A stretch of 64,000 nt of DNA from Bacteroidetes bacterium UBA2475 (GTDB lineage Bacteria; Bacteroidota; Bacteroidia; B-17B0; Aurantibacillaceae). Each line of letters opens with the position of its first letter. The stretch's first letter is position 1. The translations under genes were made by a program, and so were the position numbers. Shown piece by piece: positions 42,595 through 50,466 of the stretch. The stretch lies in assembly GCA_002342065.1 (NCBI GenBank), contig DDPF01000003.1, positions 310,001 through 374,000 on the forward strand. The letters run 5' to 3'. The notes below the pieces were generated by a model. That model ran no database searches and was not told where the DNA came from. It worked only from the letters and a program-made list of their open reading frames with translations.

Positions 42595-43080
42595 ATGACT
42601 TTAATGCAGACAATAAAAAATATTTTAATAGTCTTTCTTCTTCCCCTGACAATTTTCGGTCAGACCAACGAGCCAAAAATGGTCGTGGACAAAAAATTTC
42701 CATTAATTCTGTTCGACAACAATTCCATTACCCCCTCGACCAAAAAACCTTTATACGAAACTGAGAACGTAAACTTTAAAGTTGCTGTTCAAAATATTTT
42801 TAAAATTCTAACGGACAACCCGACTATGAAAATTGAAATAAATGGTTACGCGGACATTAAAGAAAGCAATCCTGACACTCTTTCTAAAAAAAGAGCCGAG
42901 TTGGTTTTTAAAGAGTTGGTTAAGTTAGGGGTTGACAAAAGTAGGTTAACGACAGTCGGGCACGGTAAATCCCAGCCTCAACGAACAGAAGAGATGATTA
43001 AGGCCGAAAAAACTAAAGCAGACAAAGAGGCGCTCAGGCTTTATAACAGGCGTGTTACTTATCGTGTTCTAAATTTCTGA
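42595..43080 (+). CDS. Small OmpA-family peptidoglycan-binding protein
   Basis: About 161 residues. Signal peptide (MQTIKNILIVFLLPLTIFG), short linker, then an OmpA C-terminal domain: FDNNSITPSTKK, MKIEINGYADIKESNPDTLSKKRAELV and VDKSRLTTVGHGKSQPQR, ending RLYNRRVTYRVL. The usual NDxxN..LSxxRA register is present, consistent with binding diaminopimelate in the cell wall. Start may be the ATG at 42595 or 42604. Asp is encoded mostly by GAC, unlike the GAT-rich neighbours, and the gene lies inside inverted repeats, suggesting transfer. Confidence 0.82.
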   Translation: MTLMQTIKNILIVFLLPLTIFGQTNEPKMVVDKKFPLILFDNNSITPSTKKPLYETENVNFKVAVQNIFKILTDNPTMKIEINGYADIKESNPDTLSKKRAELVFKELVKLGVDKSRLTTVGHGKSQPQRTEEMIKAEKTKADKEALRLYNRRVTYRVLNF

Positions 43081-43100
43081 CCTTACAATCCGCCAGAATT

Positions 43101-43569
43101 ATGACAAAAAGGATCTTATTATCATTAATGTTGTTTTGTTCCTTTCGGACTTTTATTTTCACTCTGCTCGACAATTGTATTCGGACAAACAATAGATTTT
43201 AATCAACTTACTGGGACATGGTATTGCTATAAAGCGACACAAGGGAAAATCGACATGACCGAAAGTTACAAAGACCACTATTCAACTTTTAAAACCGACA
43301 GCTCATATATTGAAGAGAGACGGTACTATTATAACACATATACTTGTTCTTACAAGCTCGACAAAAAAACAAAAACAATTTCCTTTAAAGGTGGTGTTAG
43401 CGTTACAAAATTTCCTAAAGCAAAAATTCCAATGAACGACCAAGTTGACAAACTTGGTAAAGAAAATGAATACATCTTATCGCTTGACAAAAACAATTTA
43501 ATATTATTATTAAAAAAGGGTGGTGAATTACAAGGCGACACAAAACTATTTTATCGGCGCGACAAATAA
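43101..43569 (+). pseudogene. Frameshifted secreted lipocalin-like protein gene
   Basis: An ATG at 43101 opens a signal-peptide-like start (MTKRILLSLMLFCSF), but that frame stops at about 43200. The frame one base on, open from about 43129, continues the exported protein: SLCSTIVFGQTIDFNQLTGTWY, with the LTGTWY start of a small lipocalin-like/beta-barrel domain, and runs to 43569 (ending KLFYRRDK). A single-base indel between about 43129 and 43160 (T-rich) would restore one ORF of about 155 residues. Alternatively an internal ATG at 43255 gives 104 residues without a signal. GAC-rich codon use matches the OmpA gene 20 bases upstream. Confidence 0.65.
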
Positions 43570-43602
43570 TATGCAGACACTGAAAAACAAGACGTAAACT
43601 GA

Positions 43603-43713
43603 GTACGCCCACCATACCTATAACAGCACCTACTTGTAATTTTTGCGGGTTAACGCTCAAATGCGTAATTTGGACTTAGCAAAAACTACAAGTAGCCGCA
43701 AAACGTTAGGTGT
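43603..43713 (+). repeat. attC-like imperfect palindrome between two cassettes
   Basis: Left part: right inverted repeat of the first cassette ending CCTATAAC (43617-43624). Next, CTACTTGTAATTTTTGC (about 43630-43646) pairs with GCAAAAACTACAAGTAG (about 43679-43695), with one mismatch. The centre is about 30 bases and the element closes with AAAACGTTAGGT (GTTAGGT at 43705-43711, a GTTRRRY core site). Size (about 95-100 bases) and layout resemble integron attC sites. The DUF2971 gene starts 7 bases later. Confidence 0.6.
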
Positions 43714-43717
43714 AATT

Positions 43718-44473
43718 ATGAATCAAGAAATTCCGTTTAACGAAAAAATAGGCGAACTATTACAAAGATTTAATCGTAATCACGACTTTCTTTTCCATTA
43801 TACGAGTTCTCAGGCTGCAGAAAGCATATCACAAAATAAGGAAATTCACCTTACAAGGGCAGACTATTTGATTGACAAAAGAGAAATAAAATACGGCATT
43901 AATATTTTTAAAAAGCAAGCCGAAAATATCCTTTCTAATGGTTCTAAAGACAGGTTCGCGCAAATTTTGGAAATCCTTTCAAATAGATTTGATAAATGTT
44001 TTATTCTTTGCTTTTCAAATATTTCCGATTCTAAAAAACATCAAGAGATACATGGCGACGAGGGATTAATTAAATTCAATCCGATATTTCCCACGGAATT
44101 TGCAGCTATGTCCTATCACGCAATTGAGTTTAACGATGGTTTCGCTTTTACGTACTCAACCGACATTTACAAACCGATTCAGGGTCATGTTATTTACGAC
44201 TATTATTCACAATTAGACCTTGCGAAAGAAATCATCAAAACCTTTAATGAAATCAATAAAGAACCAACCCATATTGTCGACCAATTCCGCTTTGTAGACA
44301 TTTTATTAAACTTCATTATGCTTTGTAAAGAAGAGTGTTATGATTGGGAAAAAGAATTTCGTGTTGGTTTAATTGCTAATGAAAAATGGCTTCCTGCATT
44401 GGAGAGTGTTAATTCAAAAGGTAAACCGTGTATTAAATTGAAAATACCCATTGTGACTGAAAGGCTAAAATAA
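43718..44473 (+). CDS. DUF2971-like protein in a cassette context
   Basis: 251 residues, soluble. The N-terminal part LFHYTSSQAAESISQNKEIHLTRADYLIDKRE matches the HYTS...I...L..S...DxxE pattern of DUF2971, and YDWEKEFRVGL near residue 220 is the conserved E-x-E-x-R region of that family. The biochemical function of DUF2971 is not known to me; members are frequent in accessory and defence-rich loci. The ATG at 43718 is preferred: it sits just after the attC-like core, while the longer frame to 43643 reads through the palindrome. TACACCT at 44474-44480 mirrors AGGTGTA at 43709. Confidence 0.78.
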   Translation: MNQEIPFNEKIGELLQRFNRNHDFLFHYTSSQAAESISQNKEIHLTRADYLIDKREIKYGINIFKKQAENILSNGSKDRFAQILEILSNRFDKCFILCFSNISDSKKHQEIHGDEGLIKFNPIFPTEFAAMSYHAIEFNDGFAFTYSTDIYKPIQGHVIYDYYSQLDLAKEIIKTFNEINKEPTHIVDQFRFVDILLNFIMLCKEECYDWEKEFRVGLIANEKWLPALESVNSKGKPCIKLKIPIVTERLK

Positions 44474-44510
44474 CTACACCTCGTTCGCGCGGATTTCTAA
44501 TCCGTGCTTA
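44472..44510. repeat. Right edge of DUF2971 cassette and GGATT hairpin
   Basis: AACTACACC (44472-44480) is the near reverse complement of GGTGTAATT at 43709-43717, bracketing the DUF2971 gene. It is followed by GGATT-tct-AATCC (about 44491-44503), a perfect short hairpin of a kind that often ends or joins accessory segments. Confidence 0.5.
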
Positions 44511-44564
44511 AATTTTTGTGTTTACTGAAAAATTTTTTACATTTATTTCAGAATCTAAGATCAA

Positions 44565-44912
44565 ATGGAACTGTTCGAAAATATTTCAGAAGGCTATGCC
44601 AGTAAATATGGTAAAGAGCATGCCGTTATTATTAGTTTTCATTACCCGCATGATGATCTGGATATTTTGCATGAACTGGAAATACGCCTCACAAAAATAA
44701 TTTCAGATAATAAAGTGGGCGATTACGACGGGCATGAAATTTCGATGGACGATACAGATGCCACTTTGTTTATGTATGGCCCCAATGCAGAAGCTTTATT
44801 TAAAACCGTGAAACCTTTATTAGAACAAACATCATTTATGAAAGGCGCTATTGCTAATTTAATTTTTGGGCCGGCCGGCACCAAAGCACCCATGATAGAA
44901 GTTGAGATCTGA
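44565..44912 (+). CDS. Conserved hypothetical protein
   Basis: 115 residues, soluble, acidic, ferredoxin-like alternation of strands and helices by eye: AVIISFHYPHDDLDILHELEIR, VGDYDGHEISMDDTDATLFMYG, ALFKTVKPLLEQTSFMKG. The G-DYDGHE and FMYGPNAEALF motifs look conserved, and I believe I have seen them in unnamed small bacterial proteins, but I cannot assign a family. It lies just outside the cassette-like region and is convergent with the small membrane protein gene. Confidence 0.7.
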   Translation: MELFENISEGYASKYGKEHAVIISFHYPHDDLDILHELEIRLTKIISDNKVGDYDGHEISMDDTDATLFMYGPNAEALFKTVKPLLEQTSFMKGAIANLIFGPAGTKAPMIEVEI

Positions 44913-44922
44913 TCCATCAGCA

Positions 44923-45216
44923 TTACGCCGTTTTTTTAACCACCTTCCTGTAGTGGTGATGTTTTCTTCTCACTTGCATAGCTTTTAATTCAGTTTCTAA
45001 GACCTCCGTATTTTTTGGTAAACGAGAGACCAATACAGACAATAAAAATAAAGCAAAGAAAAAAACCGCAGTTAAGTAGAACACGAACATATTTTCTTTC
45101 ATAGGGTTTGAGGCTATGCTCAACGTATTTGCTGTTGTTGAAACTGCGAATAATAGTATTGTGCTAACGAGAACTATTCTCCTTGGAATCCTTCTCACGT
45201 TTTCTTTTGTTTCCAT
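44923..45216 (-). CDS. Small membrane protein with two transmembrane helices
   Basis: 97 residues from the ATG at 45216. Basic N terminus (METKENVRRIPRR), TM helix 1 (IVLVSTILLFAVSTTANTL), a short loop, TM helix 2 (MFVFYLTAVFFFALFLLSVLV) and a His/Lys/Arg-rich tail (RRKHHHYRKVVKKTA). The longer frame to 45321 adds an implausible N terminus. No family is recognised. Confidence 0.55.
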   Translation of the reverse strand: METKENVRRIPRRIVLVSTILLFAVSTTANTLSIASNPMKENMFVFYLTAVFFFALFLLSVLVSRLPKNTEVLETELKAMQVRRKHHHYRKVVKKTA

Positions 45217-45391
45217 AATATATAATTTATTTAGGTTGTTGTTTCTATCTATATATACGTTTACTGCAGGCAAAAGGAAAGATTTTAAGCCCGTTTTTGT
45301 ATATCTGGTAATTGGGTGCAAATAACTGGTTCACATTTTGGCAATGTTGGGCTAATAAAATTGTCTTAACCAGTTGCCGCATATATCAAAA

Positions 45392-46036
45392 ATGATTATT
45401 TTTAGTAAACAATTGAAAAAAACTCTCAGCATAATTATTTTGTCTTGCCTGGTACTCATGCTATCCTGCGACAAAAATGGTTTTGGAACTGTGGAAGGAT
45501 ATGTTTATGAATATGGCACCAATGTTCCTATACCTAATGTATATGTGAGGATAAATAAATATTCCAATGTTATTTCAACTTCACCCTATCGTTCGGGAAC
45601 ATCCAACAAACATGGTTATTATAAAATAAAATATTTTAATAATTATTTTGGAGCAAAATATTATTTAGATGTTATTTCGGGCGAACACAAATCGGAGTTT
45701 CACATAAGTTTTGATCAACGAAAAAGTAATATCATTACTTACTTACACGCTTATTCTCATTATAAAATGCGCATCAAGAACAATTTACCTTATGCCGTTA
45801 AAGTTTCCGCGCATCTAGGGATAGAAAAGTACTACTCATATTCCACCTCTTTTTATGTTGGGGCCAATAGAGATACAATTTGTCCGGCTTTATTTAAAAC
45901 CAATGCAAATGTAGTACATCCAATAAGTTGGTATTATGGCGCAACAGCCAGTACAACAACATCTGTTGTTTTCCACGATAGCATTCCTGCTGCAAGCAAA
46001 TTTGACACGATAACACATCTAATACAAGTAAATTAA
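45392..46036 (+). CDS. Lipoprotein with carboxypeptidase-regulatory-like domain
   Basis: About 214 residues. Hydrophobic leader ending LVLMLSC gives a lipobox-like cysteine. The next segment GTVEGYVYEYGTNVPIPNVYVRI ... SGTSNKHGYYKIKY fits the carboxypeptidase-regulatory-like (Ig-like) fold common in Bacteroidota surface proteins. The C-terminal half is Ser/Tyr rich with no recognised domain. Probably a periplasmic or surface lipoprotein; the function is unknown. It precedes the SRPBCC gene by 21 bases. Confidence 0.75.
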   Translation: MIIFSKQLKKTLSIIILSCLVLMLSCDKNGFGTVEGYVYEYGTNVPIPNVYVRINKYSNVISTSPYRSGTSNKHGYYKIKYFNNYFGAKYYLDVISGEHKSEFHISFDQRKSNIITYLHAYSHYKMRIKNNLPYAVKVSAHLGIEKYYSYSTSFYVGANRDTICPALFKTNANVVHPISWYYGATASTTTSVVFHDSIPAASKFDTITHLIQVN

Positions 46037-46057
46037 TAAATTATAAAATAACAAACA

Positions 46058-46468
46058 ATGGAAACAATAGTAGTTGAAACAACAGTTAAAGCAACGGTAG
46101 AAAAAGTTTGGAAATACTGGAGCGAACCACAGCATGTTACAAAATGGTGCCAGGCTTCAGATGATTGGCATTGTCCCACTGCGGAAAATGATTTTCGTGT
46201 GGATGGAAAATTTAAAACAACCATGGCCGCAAAAGATGGCAGCTTTAGTTTTGATTTTGGCGGCGTTTATACAAACGTGCAACAAAATAAGCTAATGGAA
46301 TACACTTTGGAGGATAACAGAAAAGTAAAAATTAGTTTTTCAGGGAACGGTGACGAAACTAAAATAGTAGAAACCTTTGATCCGGAAAACGAAAATCCGA
46401 TGGAGATGCAAAAAGCCGGTTGGCAAGCCATACTTGATAGTTTTAAAAAATACACAGAGAATACCTGA
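46058..46468 (+). CDS. SRPBCC / AHSA1-domain protein
   Basis: 136 residues. The fold's opening VETTVKATVEKVWKYWSEPQHVTKW and C-terminal WQAILDSFKKY are typical of AHSA1-like (START superfamily) small proteins, with DGSFSFDFGGVYTNVQ in the centre. It offers a hydrophobic ligand cavity; the ligand is unknown. Its stop overlaps the start of the next gene (TGATG). Confidence 0.9.
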   Translation: METIVVETTVKATVEKVWKYWSEPQHVTKWCQASDDWHCPTAENDFRVDGKFKTTMAAKDGSFSFDFGGVYTNVQQNKLMEYTLEDNRKVKISFSGNGDETKIVETFDPENENPMEMQKAGWQAILDSFKKYTENT

Positions 46469-46761
46469 TGCCTGCAAAAAAAGAATTAAAAACCTGTAGT
46501 AAAGGACACCAATTTTATAAAAGCAGCGATTGTCCTACCTGCCCAATATGTGAAGAAGAAAGAAAGCCAGAGAACGGTTTTCTTTCTTTGCTCGCCGCGC
46601 CTGCAAGAAGGGCCCTTGAAAACGCGAGCATAAAAACACTCCAACAACTCTCTACTTATTCAGAAGCTGAAATTTTAGCGCTTCACGGTATGGGTCCTGG
46701 CTCTTTGCCAAAACTACGCGCAGTTTTAAAAGCAGAAGGCTTGGTATTTAGTAAAAAATAG
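46468..46761 (+). CDS. Zinc-ribbon protein with RNA polymerase alpha-CTD-like helix-hairpin-helix
   Basis: 97 residues. The N-terminal half is a probable zinc ribbon (CSKGHQFYKSSDCPTCPIC; Cys/His spacing C-x3-H ... C-x2-C-x2-C). The C-terminal half, PARRALENASIKTLQQLSTYSEAEILALHGMGPGSLPKLRAVL, resembles the RNAP alpha-subunit C-terminal HhH domain. Similar stand-alone proteins are annotated as RNAP alpha C-terminal domain proteins. A nucleic-acid-binding role is inferred. It is translationally coupled to the SRPBCC gene. Confidence 0.82.
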   Translation: MPAKKELKTCSKGHQFYKSSDCPTCPICEEERKPENGFLSLLAAPARRALENASIKTLQQLSTYSEAEILALHGMGPGSLPKLRAVLKAEGLVFSKK

Positions 46762-46856
46762 TTTCTGTTTAAATTAGTACTTACGCCATTACTTATAAAA
46801 ACAACACGCATCCACAACATGTTTTAAAAAATTACGTTATATCAAAAAACCTTGAT

Positions 46857-48200
46857 ATGAAATCTTTTAAATCATTCTCTTTAATTATCCTTTTTACTAT
46901 TTTGTCAATATCGTACACGGCACAAACAATATACACGTTTGCAGGCAACGGGATTGCAGGCAACGGCGGAGACAATGGCATGGCTAACCTCGCGCAATTT
47001 ACTTTCCCTATGGATGTTGCATGTGATATAAATGGTAATATTTATGTTTGTGATTACTCAGATAATCGTATTCGAAAAATAAATCCCAGCGGAATCATCT
47101 CAACTTTTGCCGGCACTGGTGTGCAGGGTTTTAGCGGCGACGGCGGACAGGCTTTAAATGCACAATTATACGCCCCAGTAGCAATTACAACCGATTTGTT
47201 AGGTAATGTATATATAGCAGATGAAGGCAATATTAGAGTTAGAAAAATTGACCCGACCGGAATCATCACAACTATTGCTGGTACAGGCATACAAGGAAGT
47301 AACGGTGACGGTGGCTTAGCTTCTTTGGCCCAACTAAATTTTCCAAGGGGAATAGCTATTGATGCAACAGGTAATTTATTTATTGCAGATGTAAATAATC
47401 AAAAGATCAGGAAAATAGATCCGAGTGGAATTATTTCGACATTTGCAGGAACAGGTAATGGCGGGTATAGCGGCGATGGTGGACTCGCAATAAACGCTCA
47501 AATTAGCTTGCCAATGGATGTTGCAGTCGACGCATCAGGTAATGTATTCATTGTAGATTCATATAATTGGAGGGTAAGAAAAATAAATACCACCGGTATT
47601 ATTTCTACAATAGCAGGAACTGGTATCAGCGGGTTTACAGGCGATGGCGGACCTGCCACTAATGCAGCATTAGGTGGTTTATCTACAATTGCTGTGGATA
47701 TGAACGGCAACCTCCATATTTCAGATAATCATCGAATTAGAAAAATAAATTCGGCAGGCTTTATTTCAACCATAGCAGGAACAGCCAATAACGTATATAG
47801 TGGGGATAATGGATCACCGATAAATGCAGACCTGAATTATCCAAAAGGGATTTGTTTTGATGCCTTTAATAACATTTATATTTCTGATCTGTATAATTTT
47901 AGGGTTCGGGAAATTTGTTCAGGCACTTGTATTACAAACATTAAATCACTAAGAGAAAAAAACGTACAACCTTTGATCTATCCAAATCCAAACAATGGTT
48001 CGTTTAAAATACTTATTCAAACAGAAACTAAAAATGGCGAACTGATTTTAATTAATTCTATTGGCCAAATAATTTACAACCAAAAGATATCAGAGGGGGA
48101 AAATAATATAATTACCGTTGGAGTATCAAAAGGTTTATATACTTGTGTTTTAACAGATGAAAAACAAAAAATAAACATTGGCAAAATATCCATAGAATAA
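46857..48200 (+). CDS. Secreted NHL-repeat protein with T9SS type A sorting domain
   Basis: 447 residues: signal peptide, then six NHL repeats of about 54-56 residues forming a likely six-bladed beta-propeller (each blade: TIAGTGxxGxxGDGGxAxxAxLxxPxGIAxDxxGNxYIADxxNxRIRKI pattern, read over about residues 22-355), then a C-terminal T9SS type A domain (LIYPNPNNGSFKILIQTET ... GLYTCVLTDEKQKINIGKISIE). Exported to the surface or medium; propeller ligands are unknown. The tandem repeats are protein-level, not a CRISPR. Confidence 0.93.
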   Translation: MKSFKSFSLIILFTILSISYTAQTIYTFAGNGIAGNGGDNGMANLAQFTFPMDVACDINGNIYVCDYSDNRIRKINPSGIISTFAGTGVQGFSGDGGQALNAQLYAPVAITTDLLGNVYIADEGNIRVRKIDPTGIITTIAGTGIQGSNGDGGLASLAQLNFPRGIAIDATGNLFIADVNNQKIRKIDPSGIISTFAGTGNGGYSGDGGLAINAQISLPMDVAVDASGNVFIVDSYNWRVRKINTTGIISTIAGTGISGFTGDGGPATNAALGGLSTIAVDMNGNLHISDNHRIRKINSAGFISTIAGTANNVYSGDNGSPINADLNYPKGICFDAFNNIYISDLYNFRVREICSGTCITNIKSLREKNVQPLIYPNPNNGSFKILIQTETKNGELILINSIGQIIYNQKISEGENNIITVGVSKGLYTCVLTDEKQKINIGKISIE

Positions 48201-48214
48201 ATTAAATTTACTTT

Positions 48215-48817
48215 ATGGCTTTATTTGAAGCAGATCCAACTGAAAATTTATTGCCCTTTGAAGGTACCGTAAATTATTTTGGAAAAATAATGGAGCATCA
48301 ACAGGCAAGTAATTACTACGACACATTATTAAATACTATTGAATGGAAAAATGATGAAGCGGTAATTTATGGTAAACACATTATTACGCCGAGAAAAGTA
48401 GCATGGTATGCCGATAAAAATTTTCCTTATACCTACTCTAACACAACCAAACAGGCCTTGCCATGGACAAAAGAACTTTTAGAATTAAAACAGCTGACTG
48501 AAAAAATAAGCGGCGCCACTTTTAACTCCTGTTTGTTGAATTTATACCATAATGGTAACGAAGGAATGGCCTGGCACAGCGATGATGAAAAAGCACTGGC
48601 AAAGAATGGCACAATAGGTTCTTTAAGCTTTGGTGCCGAAAGAAAATTTGCCTTTAAACATAAAAGAACAAAAGAAACCGTTGCGTTGATATTGGAACAT
48701 GGAAGTTTGTTGTTAATGAAGGATACCACGCAAACAAATTGGAGACACCGCTTGCCTCCCACAACAAAATTATTTTCTCCAAGAATAAATCTGACGTTTA
48801 GAACTATTATCGTTTAA
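48215..48817 (+). CDS. AlkB-like alpha-ketoglutarate-dependent dioxygenase
   Basis: 200 residues. Fe(II)/2-oxoglutarate oxygenase of the AlkB family that repairs alkylated DNA or RNA bases. Iron ligands His and Asp are in GMAWHSDDEKAL; the distal His and the 2OG-binding Arg residues are in NWRHRLPPT and INLTFRTI. LLNLYHNGNEGM is the family's N-x-Y motif. It lies 14 bases downstream of the NHL gene but differs in function, and is followed by a palindrome. Confidence 0.93.
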   Translation: MALFEADPTENLLPFEGTVNYFGKIMEHQQASNYYDTLLNTIEWKNDEAVIYGKHIITPRKVAWYADKNFPYTYSNTTKQALPWTKELLELKQLTEKISGATFNSCLLNLYHNGNEGMAWHSDDEKALAKNGTIGSLSFGAERKFAFKHKRTKETVALILEHGSLLLMKDTTQTNWRHRLPPTTKLFSPRINLTFRTIIV

Positions 48818-48821
48818 AATT

Positions 48822-48866
48822 TTAACCACATAGTCAATAAAACAACTATGTGTCTATGTGGTTAAT
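48822..48866. repeat. AACCACATAG palindrome, copy 6 (short form)
   Basis: TTAACCACATAG (48822-48833) and CTATGTGTCTATGTGGTTAA (about 48846-48865) with almost no interior. It directly precedes the broken VOC gene and may mark the breakpoint. Confidence 0.78.
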
Positions 48867-48894
48867 TTTTAGGCGGCATATCTTTGAAAAGTAA

Positions 48895-49089
48895 ATCAGT
48901 GCTAAGAATAAGCCCTTTGCAATAGAAATTGGTTTTACTACGAATGATGTAGAAAAAATAGTTGATGAGGCTATAAAAGCCGGCGCCATTTTGGTAGAAA
49001 AATCAAAAACAAAACCATGGGGACAAACCGTAGCTTATTTAAAAGACCCCGAAGGTTTTTTAATTGAGATCTGTACGCCTATGGGCTAA
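48895..49089 (+). pseudogene. C-terminal remnant of a VOC (glyoxalase-like) protein
   Basis: In this frame the sequence reads KPFAIEIGFTTNDVEK near the start and VAYLKDPEGFLIEIC at the end, before TAA (49087-49089). The pattern is the second half of a VOC domain (conserved Y-x-D-P-x-G-x-x-I-E-I, containing the metal-ligand Glu). The frame is closed by a stop at 48892-48894 and has no usable start; about the first half of the domain is missing. The short AACCACATAG palindrome lies 29 bases upstream. Confidence 0.75.
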
Positions 49090-49154
49090 AATTTTTTAGC
49101 CTCAAAAATTTGTTTATACTTGTATAAAATTACCTTCCCGAAAAAATTCAGATC

Positions 49155-50447
49155 ATGAAAAAAATAATCCTATTCCTTTCCATTACCGCATTTGCATTAA
49201 ATGCTGAGGCACAATTAAGTCCGTTAATTACCTCGTGGGCAATTAATACAACCAGCGCAACCGGTTACAATAGTTTACCATCAAACGTTCAAACCGTTCA
49301 ATATTCGCCTACACAGGTTTATGTGAGTGCTTCTTGTATTCCCGGTTATAACATCGGACCATGGGCATCTAATCCAAACACGCCTACCAATCAAAATTTT
49401 GTTTGCAAGTTTACTTTGGCGCCGGTTCAAAATACCTCAACACCAATATTTACCGCGTTGGGTAATATGGGACTTTGGAGCAATGGCGTTGCAATTTTTA
49501 ATCCAAAAGACGGACAGTACTGGAACGGCAGCGCATTTACAATGGGCGCCACAACTACAGGTTTTAACCGAAACGCTTTGGTATATGAAGGTGTTAGTTT
49601 CGACGCTTGCCTTGGTCATCCCGCTCCAAACGGAGCTTACCACAACCACGTTAACCCAAGTTGTTTATATAATTCAACTTTAACAACTGTGCACTCACCA
49701 ATTATTGGTTATGCCTTTGACGGTTTTCCTGTTTATGGTGCTTATGCATATACAAACACTAACGGTACAGGTGCAATAAAAAGAATGACACCAAGTTTTG
49801 TTTTAGCACCAAGCACAGGTTCTGTTTTGTTAGGCGCCAATTCGGCTTCAGCAGCTGCATCGCCAACTACGCCGACTACACGTAATAGTGGTCCGCCGGT
49901 AAATGCAACTTATCCCCTAGGAAATATGTTAGAAGATTATGTTTATGTTGCTGGCTCAGGAGATCTTGATTTTCATAACGGACGCTTTTGTGTTACTCCG
50001 GAATATCCTGCCGGAACATATGCTTACTTCGTAACTATCGACATAACAGGTTATCCGGTCTATCCATTTGTTTTGGGGCCAACTTATTACGGAACCGTGC
50101 AAGCCGGTAATACAGGGCCAACCGGAAGCCATGTGACCATTAGCGAAGCCACAACAATATATAATCCAACTACAGGAATTAATGAATTACAAAAATTGCC
50201 AATTAAATTTACGGTAATGCCAAATCCAACACAAGATTATTTGTTTATTTATATGGATGTGGAAAGTAAGAATAACGTGAAAGGTAAATTGGTAGATAAT
50301 AAAGGAAGAACTGTGAGAACGATCGATTACTTACAACCAAGTATTGCTTATTCTTTAGACATGACCGAACTATCCAACGGTATCTATTTCTTAATATTAG
50401 AGTCGGATAGCCAAAAAACAACACAAAAAATTATTAAGTCAAATTAA
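49155..50447 (+). CDS. Secreted YHYH-domain protein with T9SS type A sorting domain
   Basis: 430 residues: signal peptide (MKKIILFLSITAFALNAEAQ), a YHYH domain (about 80-320) with GHPAPNGAYHNHVNPSCL, GYAFDGFPVYGAYAY and the late CVTPEYPAGTYAYFVT, then a type A sorting domain (FTVMPNPTQDYLFIYMD ... GIYFLILESDSQKTTQKIIKSN). YHYH proteins are found beside MbnP/MbnH-like genes; the conserved His/Tyr residues suggest metal or cofactor binding, but the function is unproven. It heads an apparent operon with the next two genes. Confidence 0.9.
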   Translation: MKKIILFLSITAFALNAEAQLSPLITSWAINTTSATGYNSLPSNVQTVQYSPTQVYVSASCIPGYNIGPWASNPNTPTNQNFVCKFTLAPVQNTSTPIFTALGNMGLWSNGVAIFNPKDGQYWNGSAFTMGATTTGFNRNALVYEGVSFDACLGHPAPNGAYHNHVNPSCLYNSTLTTVHSPIIGYAFDGFPVYGAYAYTNTNGTGAIKRMTPSFVLAPSTGSVLLGANSASAAASPTTPTTRNSGPPVNATYPLGNMLEDYVYVAGSGDLDFHNGRFCVTPEYPAGTYAYFVTIDITGYPVYPFVLGPTYYGTVQAGNTGPTGSHVTISEATTIYNPTTGINELQKLPIKFTVMPNPTQDYLFIYMDVESKNNVKGKLVDNKGRTVRTIDYLQPSIAYSLDMTELSNGIYFLILESDSQKTTQKIIKSN

Positions 50448-50466
50448 AATGCCTTAATTTGGTTTC

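Noticed and set aside
43643..43717. N-terminal extension of the DUF2971 protein
   Set aside because: This part reads through the attC-like palindrome; the ATG at 43718 fits the domain start.
46900..47920. Regularly spaced similar DNA blocks that could look like a CRISPR or tandem repeat array
   Set aside because: The period of about 165 bases corresponds to NHL blades in an intact ORF; repeats are at protein level and diverged in DNA.
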